DNA of 13,886 bases from Candidatus Woesearchaeota archaeon (GCA_014729495.1 WJJV01000106.1:1-13886), one strand, 5' to 3'. Shown: positions 1 through 7,103, numbered from the stretch's first letter. Program-made: numbers and translations. The notes: generated from the letters alone by a model not told the origin.

Positions 1-1
1 C

Positions 2-145
2 AGGAAGAGAAGGCCTAAGACTTTCAGGACAGAAGAGGCTGCAAAGAAATGGGCAGAAGAGAAAGGCCTGAAAAGCTATGATATTGTAGACATGAAGAAT
101 CCAGGCTCTAAGAATAGCAAGTTCAGGGTTGTTGAGAAGAAGTAA
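2..145 (+). CDS. C-terminal part of a small basic protein (partial, unrecognised)
   Basis: An open frame enters from the left edge and ends at TAA 143-145, giving the last 47 residues. They are very rich in Lys and Arg, with an internal RPKTFRTEEAAKKWAEEKG segment that should form an amphipathic helix, followed by a short basic tail ending VVEKK. Base and codon use match the genes to the right, so this looks like real coding sequence and not noise. The composition suggests a nucleic-acid or ribosome-associated protein, but no family is recognised and the N-terminus lies outside the window. It converges on the Nudix gene with a 23-nt AT-rich gap. Confidence 0.6.
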   Translation, partial: RKRRPKTFRTEEAAKKWAEEKGLKSYDIVDMKNPGSKNSKFRVVEKK

Positions 146-168
146 GTCTATTCTTAATTCTATATTAT

Positions 169-630
169 CTAATGAATATCCACTTTATAGTCTAACATCT
201 TTACATCCCCATCATGCATAAACTCTGCTTCAAAATAGTCATGCTTTTTCAGGAGGGGCATGAATACATGGTCTGCATCACAGAGGTTAAGCTTGAATAA
301 CTGGCTGTCATCGATCCAACTCAGGGAGCCTTCCCTATTCTCAGGCTCGAGTTCGCCTTCATAATCCTCAGCAGTGAACACATGAACTTTCCAGTCCTTT
401 CCAAAGAGGTTCCTGAATATCATGACTGACCTGAGTCTTGGATTCCTGATTTTAAGCCCTGATTCTTCTTCCATCTCCCTGACTGCAGCCTGCTTTGGAG
501 TCTCGCCAGGCTCGATCTTTCCTCCAGGCGCATCCCAATAGCCGTAGAAATACTTGTCAGGCCTCTTGTTCTTGTGTATCATCAGGGTCTTTCGATCCTT
601 TCTCAGATAGGTCATTGCGCATTGTTTCAT
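169..630 (-). CDS. Nudix hydrolase (MutT/MTH1-like)
   Basis: Predicted pyrophosphohydrolase of the Nudix superfamily, which cleaves nucleoside diphosphates linked to another group; the likely role is removal of oxidised or non-canonical dNTPs, but substrate cannot be read from sequence. The protein is 153 aa. A complete Nudix box (Gx5Ex7REUxEExGU) runs from G37 to L59, with E43, R51, E52, E55 and E56 present. The preceding YGYWDAPGG segment is typical of MutT-like members. An upstream in-frame ATG at 672 would add 14 residues, but the TATA box at 654-661 lies inside that extension and its centre is 27.5 nt before the ATG at 630, so 630 is chosen as a leaderless start. The gene is divergent from leuS. 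Confidence 0.88.
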   Translation of the reverse strand: MKQCAMTYLRKDRKTLMIHKNKRPDKYFYGYWDAPGGKIEPGETPKQAAVREMEEESGLKIRNPRLRSVMIFRNLFGKDWKVHVFTAEDYEGELEPENREGSLSWIDDSQLFKLNLCDADHVFMPLLKKHDYFEAEFMHDGDVKMLDYKVDIH

Positions 631-653
631 AATCCAGTAATGCAGATAGAGAT

Positions 654-661
654 TATATAAA
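654..661 (-). promoter_or_regulatory. TATA box of the Nudix gene
   Basis: TTTATATA read on the minus strand. Its centre is 27.5 nt upstream of the ATG at 630, placing the expected start of transcription at or within a nucleotide or two of the start codon. No Shine-Dalgarno site precedes that ATG. This argues for a leaderless mRNA and against the upstream ATG at 672. Confidence 0.7.
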
Positions 662-676
662 AAGTTAGGCATTAAC

Positions 677-684
677 TTTAAATA
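677..684 (+). promoter_or_regulatory. TATA box of leuS
   Basis: TTTAAATA with its centre 26.5 nt before the leuS ATG. The spacing predicts a transcript beginning at the start codon. It lies only about 20 bp from the oppositely oriented Nudix TATA box, so the two genes share a compact divergent promoter region. Confidence 0.65.
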
Positions 685-706
685 CCAAACCCCTTATAGG
701 CAGTAT

Positions 707-3385
707 ATGGCAGATTTCAACACAATTGCCCAGAAATGGCAGAAGAAGTGGAAGGAATCAAAGATATTCCAGACAGCAGAGGACCCTAAAAAAGAGAAGT
801 TCTACTGCCTTGAGATGTTCCCATACCCTTCTGGAAAGCTTCACATGGGCCATGTGAGGAACTATGCAATAGGCGATGCCCTTGCACGATACAAGAGGAT
901 GAAGGGCTTCAATGTGCTGTATCCTATGGGCTATGATGCTCTTGGCCTGCCTGCAGAGAATGCAGCAATAAAGAACCAATCCCATCCAAAAGAGTGGACA
1001 CTTCATTCTATCAAGCTCATGAAAGAGCAGCAGGAGCAGCTCGGCCTGAGCTATGACTGGAGCAGAGAGATAGCGACATGCCTGCCTGAATATTACAGAT
1101 GGAACCAGTTCATGTTCCTGAAATTCCTTGAGAAAGGTCTTGCGTACAGGGCAAAATCTCCGATTAACTGGTGCCCGAAGTGCAAGACAGTACTGGCCAA
1201 TGAGCAGGTAGAGGAAGGCGGATGCTGGAGATGCCATTCTGCTGTTGAGGTAAAGGACCTTGAGCAGTGGTTCCTCAAGATAAAAGACTATGCAGAAGAG
1301 CTTCTGAAAGATCTGGACAAGCTTGAGAACTGGCCTGAAAGAGTCAAGACAATGCAGAGGAACTGGATAGGCAGGAGCGAGGGAACACTGATAAACTTCA
1401 AGCTCAAAGGGACTGATGAGGACATACCAATATTCACGACACGGCCGGACACACTATACGGAGTGACTTACATGGTATTCGCTCCAGAACATCCAAAAGT
1501 GATGGAGCTTGTGAAGGGAACAGAGCATGAGGAAAAGGTTAAGAAATTCATAAACAGGGTTGTGATACAGGAGAAGTTTGAGAGGACAGCAGAGGATAAG
1601 GAAAAAGAAGGCATGTTCATAGGAAAGTATGCAATCAACCCTCTAAATGGTGATGAGGTTCCAATATACATAGCAAACTTTGTTCTTCTTGAATACGGAA
1701 CTGGAATGATAATGGCAGTGCCTGCCCATGACCAGAGAGATTTTGAGTTTGCAAAGAAGTTTGACATTCCTATAAAAGTGGTTATCAATCCTGATGGATA
1801 TGACCTTGATCCTGAGAAGATGTCAAGGGCATATACTGAAGAAGGCACAATGATAAATTCAGGAGACTTTGAGGGAATAAACAATATGGATGCTATTGAA
1901 GAGATATCAAAGTTTGTCGAGAAAAAAGGATGGGGGGAAAAGACTGTGCAGTACAAGCTAAGGGACTGGCTCATATCAAGGCAGAGATACTGGGGCACTC
2001 CAATCCCTGTAATCTACTGCGGAAAATGCGGTGCTGTTCCAGTGCCAGAGAAGGATCTTCCGGTTGTGCTGCCTGACAAGGCAAGATTCTCTGGAGAAGG
2101 CAATCCTCTTGAGACAAACGAGGAGTTCGTGAATGTAAAATGCCCTGAGTGCAATGGAACTGCAAGAAGGGAGACAGATACAATGGACACATTCATTGAC
2201 TCATCATGGTATCCTTTCAGGTACTGTGATCCGAGGAATGACAAGAAGCCTTTCGGCAAGCCAGCAGAGTATTGGATGCCTGTGGACCAGTACATTGGAG
2301 GAATAGAGCATGCAATATTACACCTCCTTTACGCGAGATTCTGGACAAAGGCAATGAGGGACGTTGGCCTGACAAAAGTAAGCGAGCCATTCTCAGCACT
2401 GCTCTGCCAGGGCATGGTGATAAAGGACGGCAGGAAGATGAGCAAGAGCTTCGGCAATGTCGTTGATCCAGGAGAGATAATAGCCAAGTACGGGCCTGAC
2501 ACAGCAAGGCTATTCATGCTGTTTGCAGCACTCCCTGAGAAGGAGCTTGAATGGAGTGATGAAGGAGCAAACGGAGCATTCAGGTTCCTCAAGAGAGTTC
2601 TCAGCCTTGCTGAGGAGAACATAGCGGCTCCTGGAGAGGAAACAGGCAACAGGGAAAAGAACCTCATTGCAAAGCAGCACAAGACAATAAAGATTGTCAC
2701 TGAGCATGTTGAAAGATTCGAGTTCAGCCTCGCAATAGGAAGGATAATGGAGTTCGTCAATGCAATATACAAGTACAGGGAAGGAGAGATAAACAAAGTA
2801 GTGTATGATGATGCTGTCAGGACAACAGCCCTTCTGATATCACCATTCGCTCCGCACATTGCAGAGGAGATATGGGAGAAGCTCGGCAGCAAGACAATGA
2901 TATCACTGGAGAAATGGCCTGAATATGATGAGAGCATGATTGATGAGAAAGCAGAGCAGGCAGAGGAGATAGTCCACAACACAATATCAGACATCCACTC
3001 TGTGATGGAACTTGCAAAGATAAAGAAAGCTGAGAAGATAACACTATTTGTATCAAAGGGATGGAAGTATGAGTATGTCAGGATGCTCAAGCAGGAGCTT
3101 GAGAAGACAAGGGATCCATCAGAGATAATGAAGGCAATGATGCTAACTGACCTCAAGCAGCATGGAGGTGAAGTGGCTAAGATGACTCCAAAGCTTGCTG
3201 CTGATGAGTCAAGGCTGCCCAAAATTCTGCTATCTCAGGAAGAGGAGCTAAAGGCCCTTGAGTCTGCAAAGGAGTTCATAGAAAAGGAGTTCGAGGCAAA
3301 AGTTGAGATGGTCCGTGCTGATGACTCAAAAGAGGCCAAGGCAAACAATGCCATGCCTGGAAAAGTTGCTATACTTGTCAAATGA
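707..3385 (+). CDS. leuS: Leucyl-tRNA synthetase, bacterial-type core with archaeal-like C-terminus
   Basis: Charges tRNA(Leu) with leucine using ATP, in the cytoplasm. The protein is 892 aa. Class I signatures are PYPSGKLHMGHVRN with HMGH at 46-49, and KMSKS at 577-581. A Zn site C156-x2-C159 / C173-x2-C176 precedes the CP1 editing insertion, the order found in bacterial LeuRS. Editing residues are present: TTRPDTLYG at 244-252 (T249) and D342 in VPAHDQRD. A second CxxC pair (CGKC...CPEC) follows editing. The region up to about residue 740 reads as bacterial-type. From about 750 to the end, motifs such as EVAKM, AKEFIEKEF and NAMPGK resemble the C-terminal domain of archaeal LeuRS; the bacterial ending (NGKVR...LVV-type) is absent. 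No SD site is seen; the leaderless promoter supports this ATG. The gene converges on the citramalate-synthase-like gene. Confidence 0.97.
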   Translation: MADFNTIAQKWQKKWKESKIFQTAEDPKKEKFYCLEMFPYPSGKLHMGHVRNYAIGDALARYKRMKGFNVLYPMGYDALGLPAENAAIKNQSHPKEWTLHSIKLMKEQQEQLGLSYDWSREIATCLPEYYRWNQFMFLKFLEKGLAYRAKSPINWCPKCKTVLANEQVEEGGCWRCHSAVEVKDLEQWFLKIKDYAEELLKDLDKLENWPERVKTMQRNWIGRSEGTLINFKLKGTDEDIPIFTTRPDTLYGVTYMVFAPEHPKVMELVKGTEHEEKVKKFINRVVIQEKFERTAEDKEKEGMFIGKYAINPLNGDEVPIYIANFVLLEYGTGMIMAVPAHDQRDFEFAKKFDIPIKVVINPDGYDLDPEKMSRAYTEEGTMINSGDFEGINNMDAIEEISKFVEKKGWGEKTVQYKLRDWLISRQRYWGTPIPVIYCGKCGAVPVPEKDLPVVLPDKARFSGEGNPLETNEEFVNVKCPECNGTARRETDTMDTFIDSSWYPFRYCDPRNDKKPFGKPAEYWMPVDQYIGGIEHAILHLLYARFWTKAMRDVGLTKVSEPFSALLCQGMVIKDGRKMSKSFGNVVDPGEIIAKYGPDTARLFMLFAALPEKELEWSDEGANGAFRFLKRVLSLAEENIAAPGEETGNREKNLIAKQHKTIKIVTEHVERFEFSLAIGRIMEFVNAIYKYREGEINKVVYDDAVRTTALLISPFAPHIAEEIWEKLGSKTMISLEKWPEYDESMIDEKAEQAEEIVHNTISDIHSVMELAKIKKAEKITLFVSKGWKYEYVRMLKQELEKTRDPSEIMKAMMLTDLKQHGGEVAKMTPKLAADESRLPKILLSQEEELKALESAKEFIEKEFEAKVEMVRADDSKEAKANNAMPGKVAILVK

Positions 3386-3436
3386 TTTTCAGCATCACTT
3401 TAAGCTTATTTCTCCTTTATGATATCTCGTCAGCGC

Positions 3437-5083
3437 TTAAGTGACTCCTTTCTTAAGACCCTCATAGCTTGCAGCGATCAAGTCTTCATCCAGACCTACA
3501 ACGCCCCATCTAAGCTCCTCTTTGTTGGTTAGCTCCAGGCCGAACTCTAGATAAGCCCTCATAGTTGAGTCAACCCCTTTCTTATTGACCATCTTAGGGC
3601 TATAATTCACAAGCTTTATCCTTTTTATCCAGGGAAATTGCCTTCCAACCATTTTCTTGATTACCCTGAACTGCGATGAGACTGCTCCATACTGGGATGA
3701 AGCCACATCATGATAATCCTTCTTGTCCTCATCATTTCCTGTCTTTGAGAAGAAACCCCTTATTGTTGTCTCACTGACCTCATCATCTGCCTCGTGCTTG
3801 GATCCAGTTCCTGTATGGAATATGTCATCAAAGAAGTACTGCCTATGCTCGCCTAGTGTGCTCTCTACAAGAAGATAGTGCTCTCCTTCCATGTTCTCTC
3901 CTGCTTTTCCCTGCAGCTTATAGCCTGCCTGCTCCATATCCTGTATCGTTGCTATCAGATCCTTTGATCCTGTCGTTCTCTTATCTATCTGATAACCATA
4001 CTTATCTGCAAGGGCCACTGCAGTAGCCTCTCCAGACTGATCTGAGATAACAATGTCCTGATTGTTTCCTATCAATTTCGGATCTACATGGCGGTAGGTG
4101 GCTCCTTTTGATTCTGAATCCACATGAGTTCCTGCATTGTCCGCAAAGGCCTGCCTGCCCACAAAAGGAGCATTATCTGGCACATCTATTCCTGTCAGCA
4201 TGGCTATCCTGTGAGAAAGGTCTGTCAATCCTTTTAGATTCACGCCTGTATTCAGGCTCATCTTCAGCTCTAAGTCAGCAATTATCTCAGGAAGCCTTGC
4301 ATTACCGCACCTTTCTCCACAGTAATTTGTTCCATGTACCATTGGCAGACCCATGCCATTATCAAGGATATACTTCACAAAAACAAGTGAGTTTGCCGTG
4401 GCTACGCCGGAATCCTCATGACCATGGAATCCGAATCTCCTGAAATCAGGAAAATTCATCTTCAGCTTGTCAAGATATCCTTCCAGACCAGGCCGGCCAT
4501 TAAAGTCAAAAGGCAGTACTCCTCCTTTTGTGTCGCACAATACAATCCAGTCTGATCCAGCATCTATTGCTGTGCCTATGCAATCAAGAGCATACTGCTC
4601 GTTCTCATGAAGACCGGAAAAGCAATGCTCAAGATCATATATCACTTCCTTTCCTTTCTGCTTCAGAAAGTCTATGCTGTCTCTTATCATGTCAAGATTC
4701 TGTTCTGGAGTTACCTTTAGTACCTTCTCTACATGAGGCAGCCAGGTCTTTCCGAATATGGCGACAGAAGGTGTGCGGGCATCAATAAGGGGCTTAAGTT
4801 TGGGATCTTCTGAAGCTTTTGTGTCTTTCTGCTTAGTGGAGCCAAAAGCGACAACATTCAGAGGAAGGCTCATCTTATATAGTTCCTTGAATACTTTGAG
4901 TTCTCCGTTTTTTTCAGGATATCCTGCCTCAAAGTAAGGGACATCCTGCTTGGCCAGTTCTTTTGCAATCTCGATTCTGCCCTTTCCATTCAGTTCTGAC
5001 CTTGGATCCTGAGCTCCGTCTCTTCCTGTTGCTTCATACACCACTACATCAATCTCTTTCCCTTTCTCTGTTTTTGCTGACAT
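3437..5083 (-). CDS. cimA: Citramalate synthase-like DRE-TIM enzyme
   Basis: Member of the isopropylmalate/homocitrate/citramalate synthase family; overall motif pattern is closest to (R)-citramalate synthase, which condenses pyruvate with acetyl-CoA in the threonine-independent route to isoleucine. The protein is 548 aa, near the usual length. Visible motifs are RDGAQ at 21-25 (R21, D22), VAFGSTKQK at 78-86, EVIYDLEH at 146-153, VLCDTKGG at 181-188, metal ligands H220 and H222, and GERCGN at 256-261 with N261. GTHV (H320) and TYRHVDPKLIGN at 329-340 belong to the second catalytic half. A C-terminal part (about 400-548) fits the LeuA dimerisation/regulatory domain position. Deviations include HGHED where HxHND is usual, FADNAG for FAHKxG, and ATGRDG for TTLRDG. 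An SD site (GAGGT, 5093-5097) lies 9 nt upstream. No leuBCD neighbours are present. The exact substrate is uncertain. Confidence 0.8.
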   Translation of the reverse strand: MSAKTEKGKEIDVVVYEATGRDGAQDPRSELNGKGRIEIAKELAKQDVPYFEAGYPEKNGELKVFKELYKMSLPLNVVAFGSTKQKDTKASEDPKLKPLIDARTPSVAIFGKTWLPHVEKVLKVTPEQNLDMIRDSIDFLKQKGKEVIYDLEHCFSGLHENEQYALDCIGTAIDAGSDWIVLCDTKGGVLPFDFNGRPGLEGYLDKLKMNFPDFRRFGFHGHEDSGVATANSLVFVKYILDNGMGLPMVHGTNYCGERCGNARLPEIIADLELKMSLNTGVNLKGLTDLSHRIAMLTGIDVPDNAPFVGRQAFADNAGTHVDSESKGATYRHVDPKLIGNNQDIVISDQSGEATAVALADKYGYQIDKRTTGSKDLIATIQDMEQAGYKLQGKAGENMEGEHYLLVESTLGEHRQYFFDDIFHTGTGSKHEADDEVSETTIRGFFSKTGNDEDKKDYHDVASSQYGAVSSQFRVIKKMVGRQFPWIKRIKLVNYSPKMVNKKGVDSTMRAYLEFGLELTNKEELRWGVVGLDEDLIAASYEGLKKGVT

Positions 5084-5092
5084 GCTATTCTA

Positions 5093-5097
5093 ACCTC
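5093..5097 (-). promoter_or_regulatory. Shine-Dalgarno site of the citramalate-synthase-like gene
   Basis: GAGGT on the minus strand with a 9-nt spacer to the ATG at 5083. Its presence suggests SD-dependent initiation on a leadered or internal cistron, consistent with co-transcription from the promoter of the upstream 30-residue ORF. A weak A/T-rich stretch around 5105-5111 could also act as a separate TATA element. Confidence 0.5.
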
Positions 5098-5120
5098 ATG
5101 TATGTTTTTAACACTCCATG

Positions 5121-5143
5121 GCCCTAGACATTGTCTTGCGGGC
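5121..5143 (-). other. Hairpin between the Ile/Leu-rich micro-ORF and the synthase gene
   Basis: GCCC (5121-5124) can pair with GGGC (5140-5143), and AGAC (5126-5129) with GTCT (5133-5136), around a 3-nt loop, with a small internal loop between the two helices. On the minus-strand transcript the hairpin begins directly after the stop codon of the micro-ORF and ends 37 nt before the synthase start. It could be an attenuation or translation-control element, or incidental. Confidence 0.4.
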
Positions 5144-5236
5144 TCAAAGAATAATGCTGATTATTCCGATGATTCCAATAGAAACCAGACTAACCAAATT
5201 TAGAAGTGATGTCTTTGTATCTAGGTCTAGTTTCAT
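5144..5236 (-). CDS. 30-residue Ile/Leu-rich membrane micropeptide or leader peptide
   Basis: A short ORF of 30 residues, start MKLDLDTKTSLLN, followed by a hydrophobic stretch of about 20 residues dominated by Ile and Leu (seven Ile in the last twelve residues) and ending in Leu. It would make one transmembrane helix with a short charged N-terminus. Support for it being real is positional: a TTTATATA box at 5261-5268 is centred 28.5 nt upstream of the ATG, the same leaderless geometry seen at leuS, RNase J and the protease gene. The next gene, 60 nt downstream, is the citramalate-synthase-like gene, which has an SD site. Function is unknown; either a membrane micropeptide or an isoleucine-sensing leader peptide is possible. 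Confidence 0.5.
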   Translation of the reverse strand: MKLDLDTKTSLLNLVSLVSIGIIGIISIIL

Positions 5237-5260
5237 TTTCAATTTGTTATACGCAAGTGG

Positions 5261-5268
5261 TATATAAA
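5261..5268 (-). promoter_or_regulatory. TATA box ahead of the 30-residue ORF
   Basis: TTTATATA on the minus strand, preceded by CCGTAAG, a purine-containing stretch in the BRE position. The box is centred 28.5 nt before the ATG at 5236. It is the best promoter for the micro-ORF and probably for the synthase gene behind it. Confidence 0.65.
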
Positions 5269-5294
5269 ACTTACGGAAATACAAAGCATTTCCT

Positions 5295-5324
5295 AACCTC
5301 AAAAATCAAAGATTTTTGTAGGTT
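5295..5324 (-). terminator. Perfect inverted repeat after the zinc-protein gene
   Basis: CAAAAATC (5300-5307) and GATTTTTG (5311-5318) are exact complements around an AAA loop, extended by AACCT/AGGTT with one unpaired base. It lies 16 nt past the stop of the 179-aa gene and before the next promoter, so it may end that transcript or protect its 3' end. No long U-tract follows. Archaeal termination often needs only U-runs, so this role is an inference. Confidence 0.45.
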
Positions 5325-5340
5325 TGGGTTCTGGATTTAT

Positions 5341-5880
5341 TCATGGCCTTGCAAATATCTCCTCCTGAGCATGCTTTCCGGCATTTTCACGGAACGGGCC
5401 TGCGTATTTCATTATCTCATCAATGCTTGCCCTCACTATTATCCGCGGCACCTTGTGCTCTGGCATGTGCCTGCTCATAACACAGCTTTTTCCATTGCTG
5501 TCAATAGAGCAGTACACCCTTCCTTTTGAGTCAACTCCGATTATGCCTTCATCGCCCTCTCTGACCTGCTCTCCGCAGTAATCGCAGTTCATATAGCCTT
5601 GGCTATTGCCATCAAACCTTATTGCTTTTGAGATGAATGCCTGATTTATGGTCTGGGCAATGATCTCTTCAATAGCAGTGAATGATGCAGTTCCTATCTG
5701 TCCCTTGCTTGGTGGCCCGTACTCTGCAGCCCACTGGTCTGCGCATTCTCCCTGTCCGCAGACTATCACAGAGCCTGGCCTGTGGTAGACCATATTTCCT
5801 TCTGGTCTCACAGCATGCGGCTGTCCTGAATGTATGCCATAAGAGCACATTGCTTGGGGTTTTCCATCTTGATTTTCCAT
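5341..5880 (-). CDS. Unrecognised Cys/His-rich protein, probably zinc-binding
   Basis: The family is not recognised. The 179-aa product has two candidate metal-binding regions. The first is C12, H17, H22 with C41-x4-C46. The second is C99-x2-C102 with C124-x8-C133, followed by H138 and H142. No signal peptide or membrane segment is seen, so it is probably cytoplasmic. The second region looks like a treble-clef or zinc-ribbon arrangement. The start at 5880 is chosen because GGAGGC (5888-5893) sits 7 nt upstream; the frame stays open to a GTG at 5985, but the extension has a composition unlike coding sequence and would bury the SD. A TATA-like stretch at about 5929-5936 would give a leader of roughly 25 nt. 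It could bind RNA or DNA or act as a small regulatory protein, but there is no direct evidence. Confidence 0.75.
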   Translation of the reverse strand: MENQDGKPQAMCSYGIHSGQPHAVRPEGNMVYHRPGSVIVCGQGECADQWAAEYGPPSKGQIGTASFTAIEEIIAQTINQAFISKAIRFDGNSQGYMNCDYCGEQVREGDEGIIGVDSKGRVYCSIDSNGKSCVMSRHMPEHKVPRIIVRASIDEIMKYAGPFRENAGKHAQEEIFARP

Positions 5881-5887
5881 TTTATTT

Positions 5888-5893
5888 GCCTCC
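5888..5893 (-). promoter_or_regulatory. Strong Shine-Dalgarno site deciding the start of the 179-aa gene
   Basis: GGAGGC read on the minus strand, 7 nt before the ATG at 5880. It is among the best SD matches in the window and selects this ATG over the in-frame GTG 105 nt upstream. Confidence 0.75.
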
Positions 5894-6051
5894 GTTTGGA
5901 TATTATTTATTATTCTCAATAGCAAAAAATATTTTAGAGTCATCTGCTCATTAACTATACACTGCTGGCTACTTGACCAGCTCACCGCAGAAGCAGAAGA
6001 AGAATTATAAAATAAAAACTAGAAAAAGAATTACTATTTCTATCAGTATTC

Positions 6052-6912
6052 TCAGTTATAGAAAGCATCTTGAATCCTATGCCTCCTTCCAGTCTTAATA
6101 GTGTCAATTCTCAAAGTGTAAGCCTTCAAAGCATTGAACATATCTGTATCCTTGCCTTCTAATTCAGGGGGCATGTCCAAAGAGATATTCTTGAAAGAAC
6201 CATTGTAAGGCTTTCCATCCTGACCTGCTATACCCAAACTTGTTCCGTTTGCTCCGTGATCAAAAGAAAATTTAAAATTAGGTGAACTTACAACAACCAT
6301 GACAGGAGATCCTTTATCCTTTCCATCAACTAATTTTTGCAATACAATTCCATTAACATGATTCTTTCCAGTAGAAGCGATATCTTCTACCCCCATTGGC
6401 CTGTATTCATCACCACTGATAGGAAAATTGCCTCTTTGGATCATTGCCATCTTCTGATTAATATTGAAGTCAACAAAACCATATGCATGCTTAAGCTCAT
6501 AGTCTGCATTGCAGTACTTATTATCCCACCACATTGCTTGTGCAATAACATTCTGCCGAATATCTTCTTTAAAGAAATCCATTGCAGTTGGAGTCCTTGG
6601 TTTAAAAGCTTCAAGGTTATAATGGTATGATGTGCCATGATCAAATTTGTTAAGCATAAAAAGTCTTGGAACCCCATCAGGTTCTGAGTCATCCAAGCCA
6701 AGATCATAGTGTATGGGTATAATAATATCAAAATCCTGGCCATACCCTCCCCGAGCGCCTGTTTCTCTTATACTAACAATATTTCCTGATTCATCTGGGC
6801 CCGCTCTTCTTACAGAAGTGACACCATAAAAATTAGATCCTATGGTCCAGATTCCATTTTCTATATTCTTAACTTTTCTTTCTATGGGTATCACTTTATT
6901 GTCAATTGTCAT
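6052..6912 (-). CDS. Unrecognised 286-aa protein
   Basis: No known family is recognised. The product has no signal peptide, no membrane helix and no cysteine cluster, so a soluble cytoplasmic protein is likely. It mixes Gly/Asn/Asp-rich turns with aromatic residues (for example FDIIIPIHYDLGLDD near residue 60 and AMWWDNKYCNADYELKHAYGF near 125), suggesting a beta-rich globular fold. The first residues MTIDNKVIPIERK may form a short strand. The start is the ATG at 6912 because GAAGGTG (6918-6924) lies 5 nt upstream; a GTG at 6918 would overlap that site. To the eye the gene is somewhat more A/T-rich than leuS or RNase J, which might mean later acquisition, but this was not measured. It follows the 22-residue micro-ORF with a 99-nt gap and may share its transcript. 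Confidence 0.75.
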   Translation of the reverse strand: MTIDNKVIPIERKVKNIENGIWTIGSNFYGVTSVRRAGPDESGNIVSIRETGARGGYGQDFDIIIPIHYDLGLDDSEPDGVPRLFMLNKFDHGTSYHYNLEAFKPRTPTAMDFFKEDIRQNVIAQAMWWDNKYCNADYELKHAYGFVDFNINQKMAMIQRGNFPISGDEYRPMGVEDIASTGKNHVNGIVLQKLVDGKDKGSPVMVVVSSPNFKFSFDHGANGTSLGIAGQDGKPYNGSFKNISLDMPPELEGKDTDMFNALKAYTLRIDTIKTGRRHRIQDAFYN

Positions 6913-6917
6913 TTTCA

Positions 6918-6924
6918 CACCTTC
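6918..6924 (-). promoter_or_regulatory. Shine-Dalgarno site deciding the start of the 286-aa gene
   Basis: GAAGGTG on the minus strand with a 5-nt spacer to the ATG at 6912. The GTG at 6918 overlaps the site and cannot easily be the start. Confidence 0.65.
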
Positions 6925-7011
6925 TATTCTAAGTCAGAATTCCAGCCTGCTGTCAAGGACGTTATTTCCCTGACAATATGTTGAGATGAAAAACAACGCC
7001 CTTGCTCACAT

Positions 7012-7080
7012 TCAGTGAACCAGGACCAGAACTACGACTACCAAAACCAGTACTGTGTTGATCAAAGTCTTGGATTTCAT
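7012..7080 (-). CDS. 22-residue Val/Leu-rich membrane micropeptide (candidate)
   Basis: A very short ORF of 22 residues, beginning MKSKTLINT and continuing as an almost pure Val/Leu stretch that ends in His before TGA. The hydrophobic run is long enough for one transmembrane helix with a basic N-terminus. As with the 30-residue ORF, the reason to believe it is the promoter: TTTATATG (7104-7111) is centred 27.5 nt before the ATG, the leaderless spacing seen elsewhere here, and the gene behind it uses an SD site. Low-complexity hydrophobic ORFs this short can arise by chance, so confidence is limited. It could be a membrane micropeptide or a leader peptide for the 286-aa gene. Confidence 0.42.
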   Translation of the reverse strand: MKSKTLINTVLVLVVVVLVLVH

Positions 7081-7103
7081 TATTTTGATTGTTATGATTA
7101 TTC

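Noticed and set aside
2329..3222. 297-codon minus-strand open frame inside leuS
   Set aside because: It is antisense to a well-supported gene; its Ser/Ile/Phe-rich translation is typical of a shadow frame, and it has no motif or promoter.
6951..6975. Hairpin TGTCAAGGA/TCCCTGACA upstream of the 286-aa gene
   Set aside because: It contains a mismatch and has no U-tract or partner structure; it may be chance, so it is not listed as a feature.
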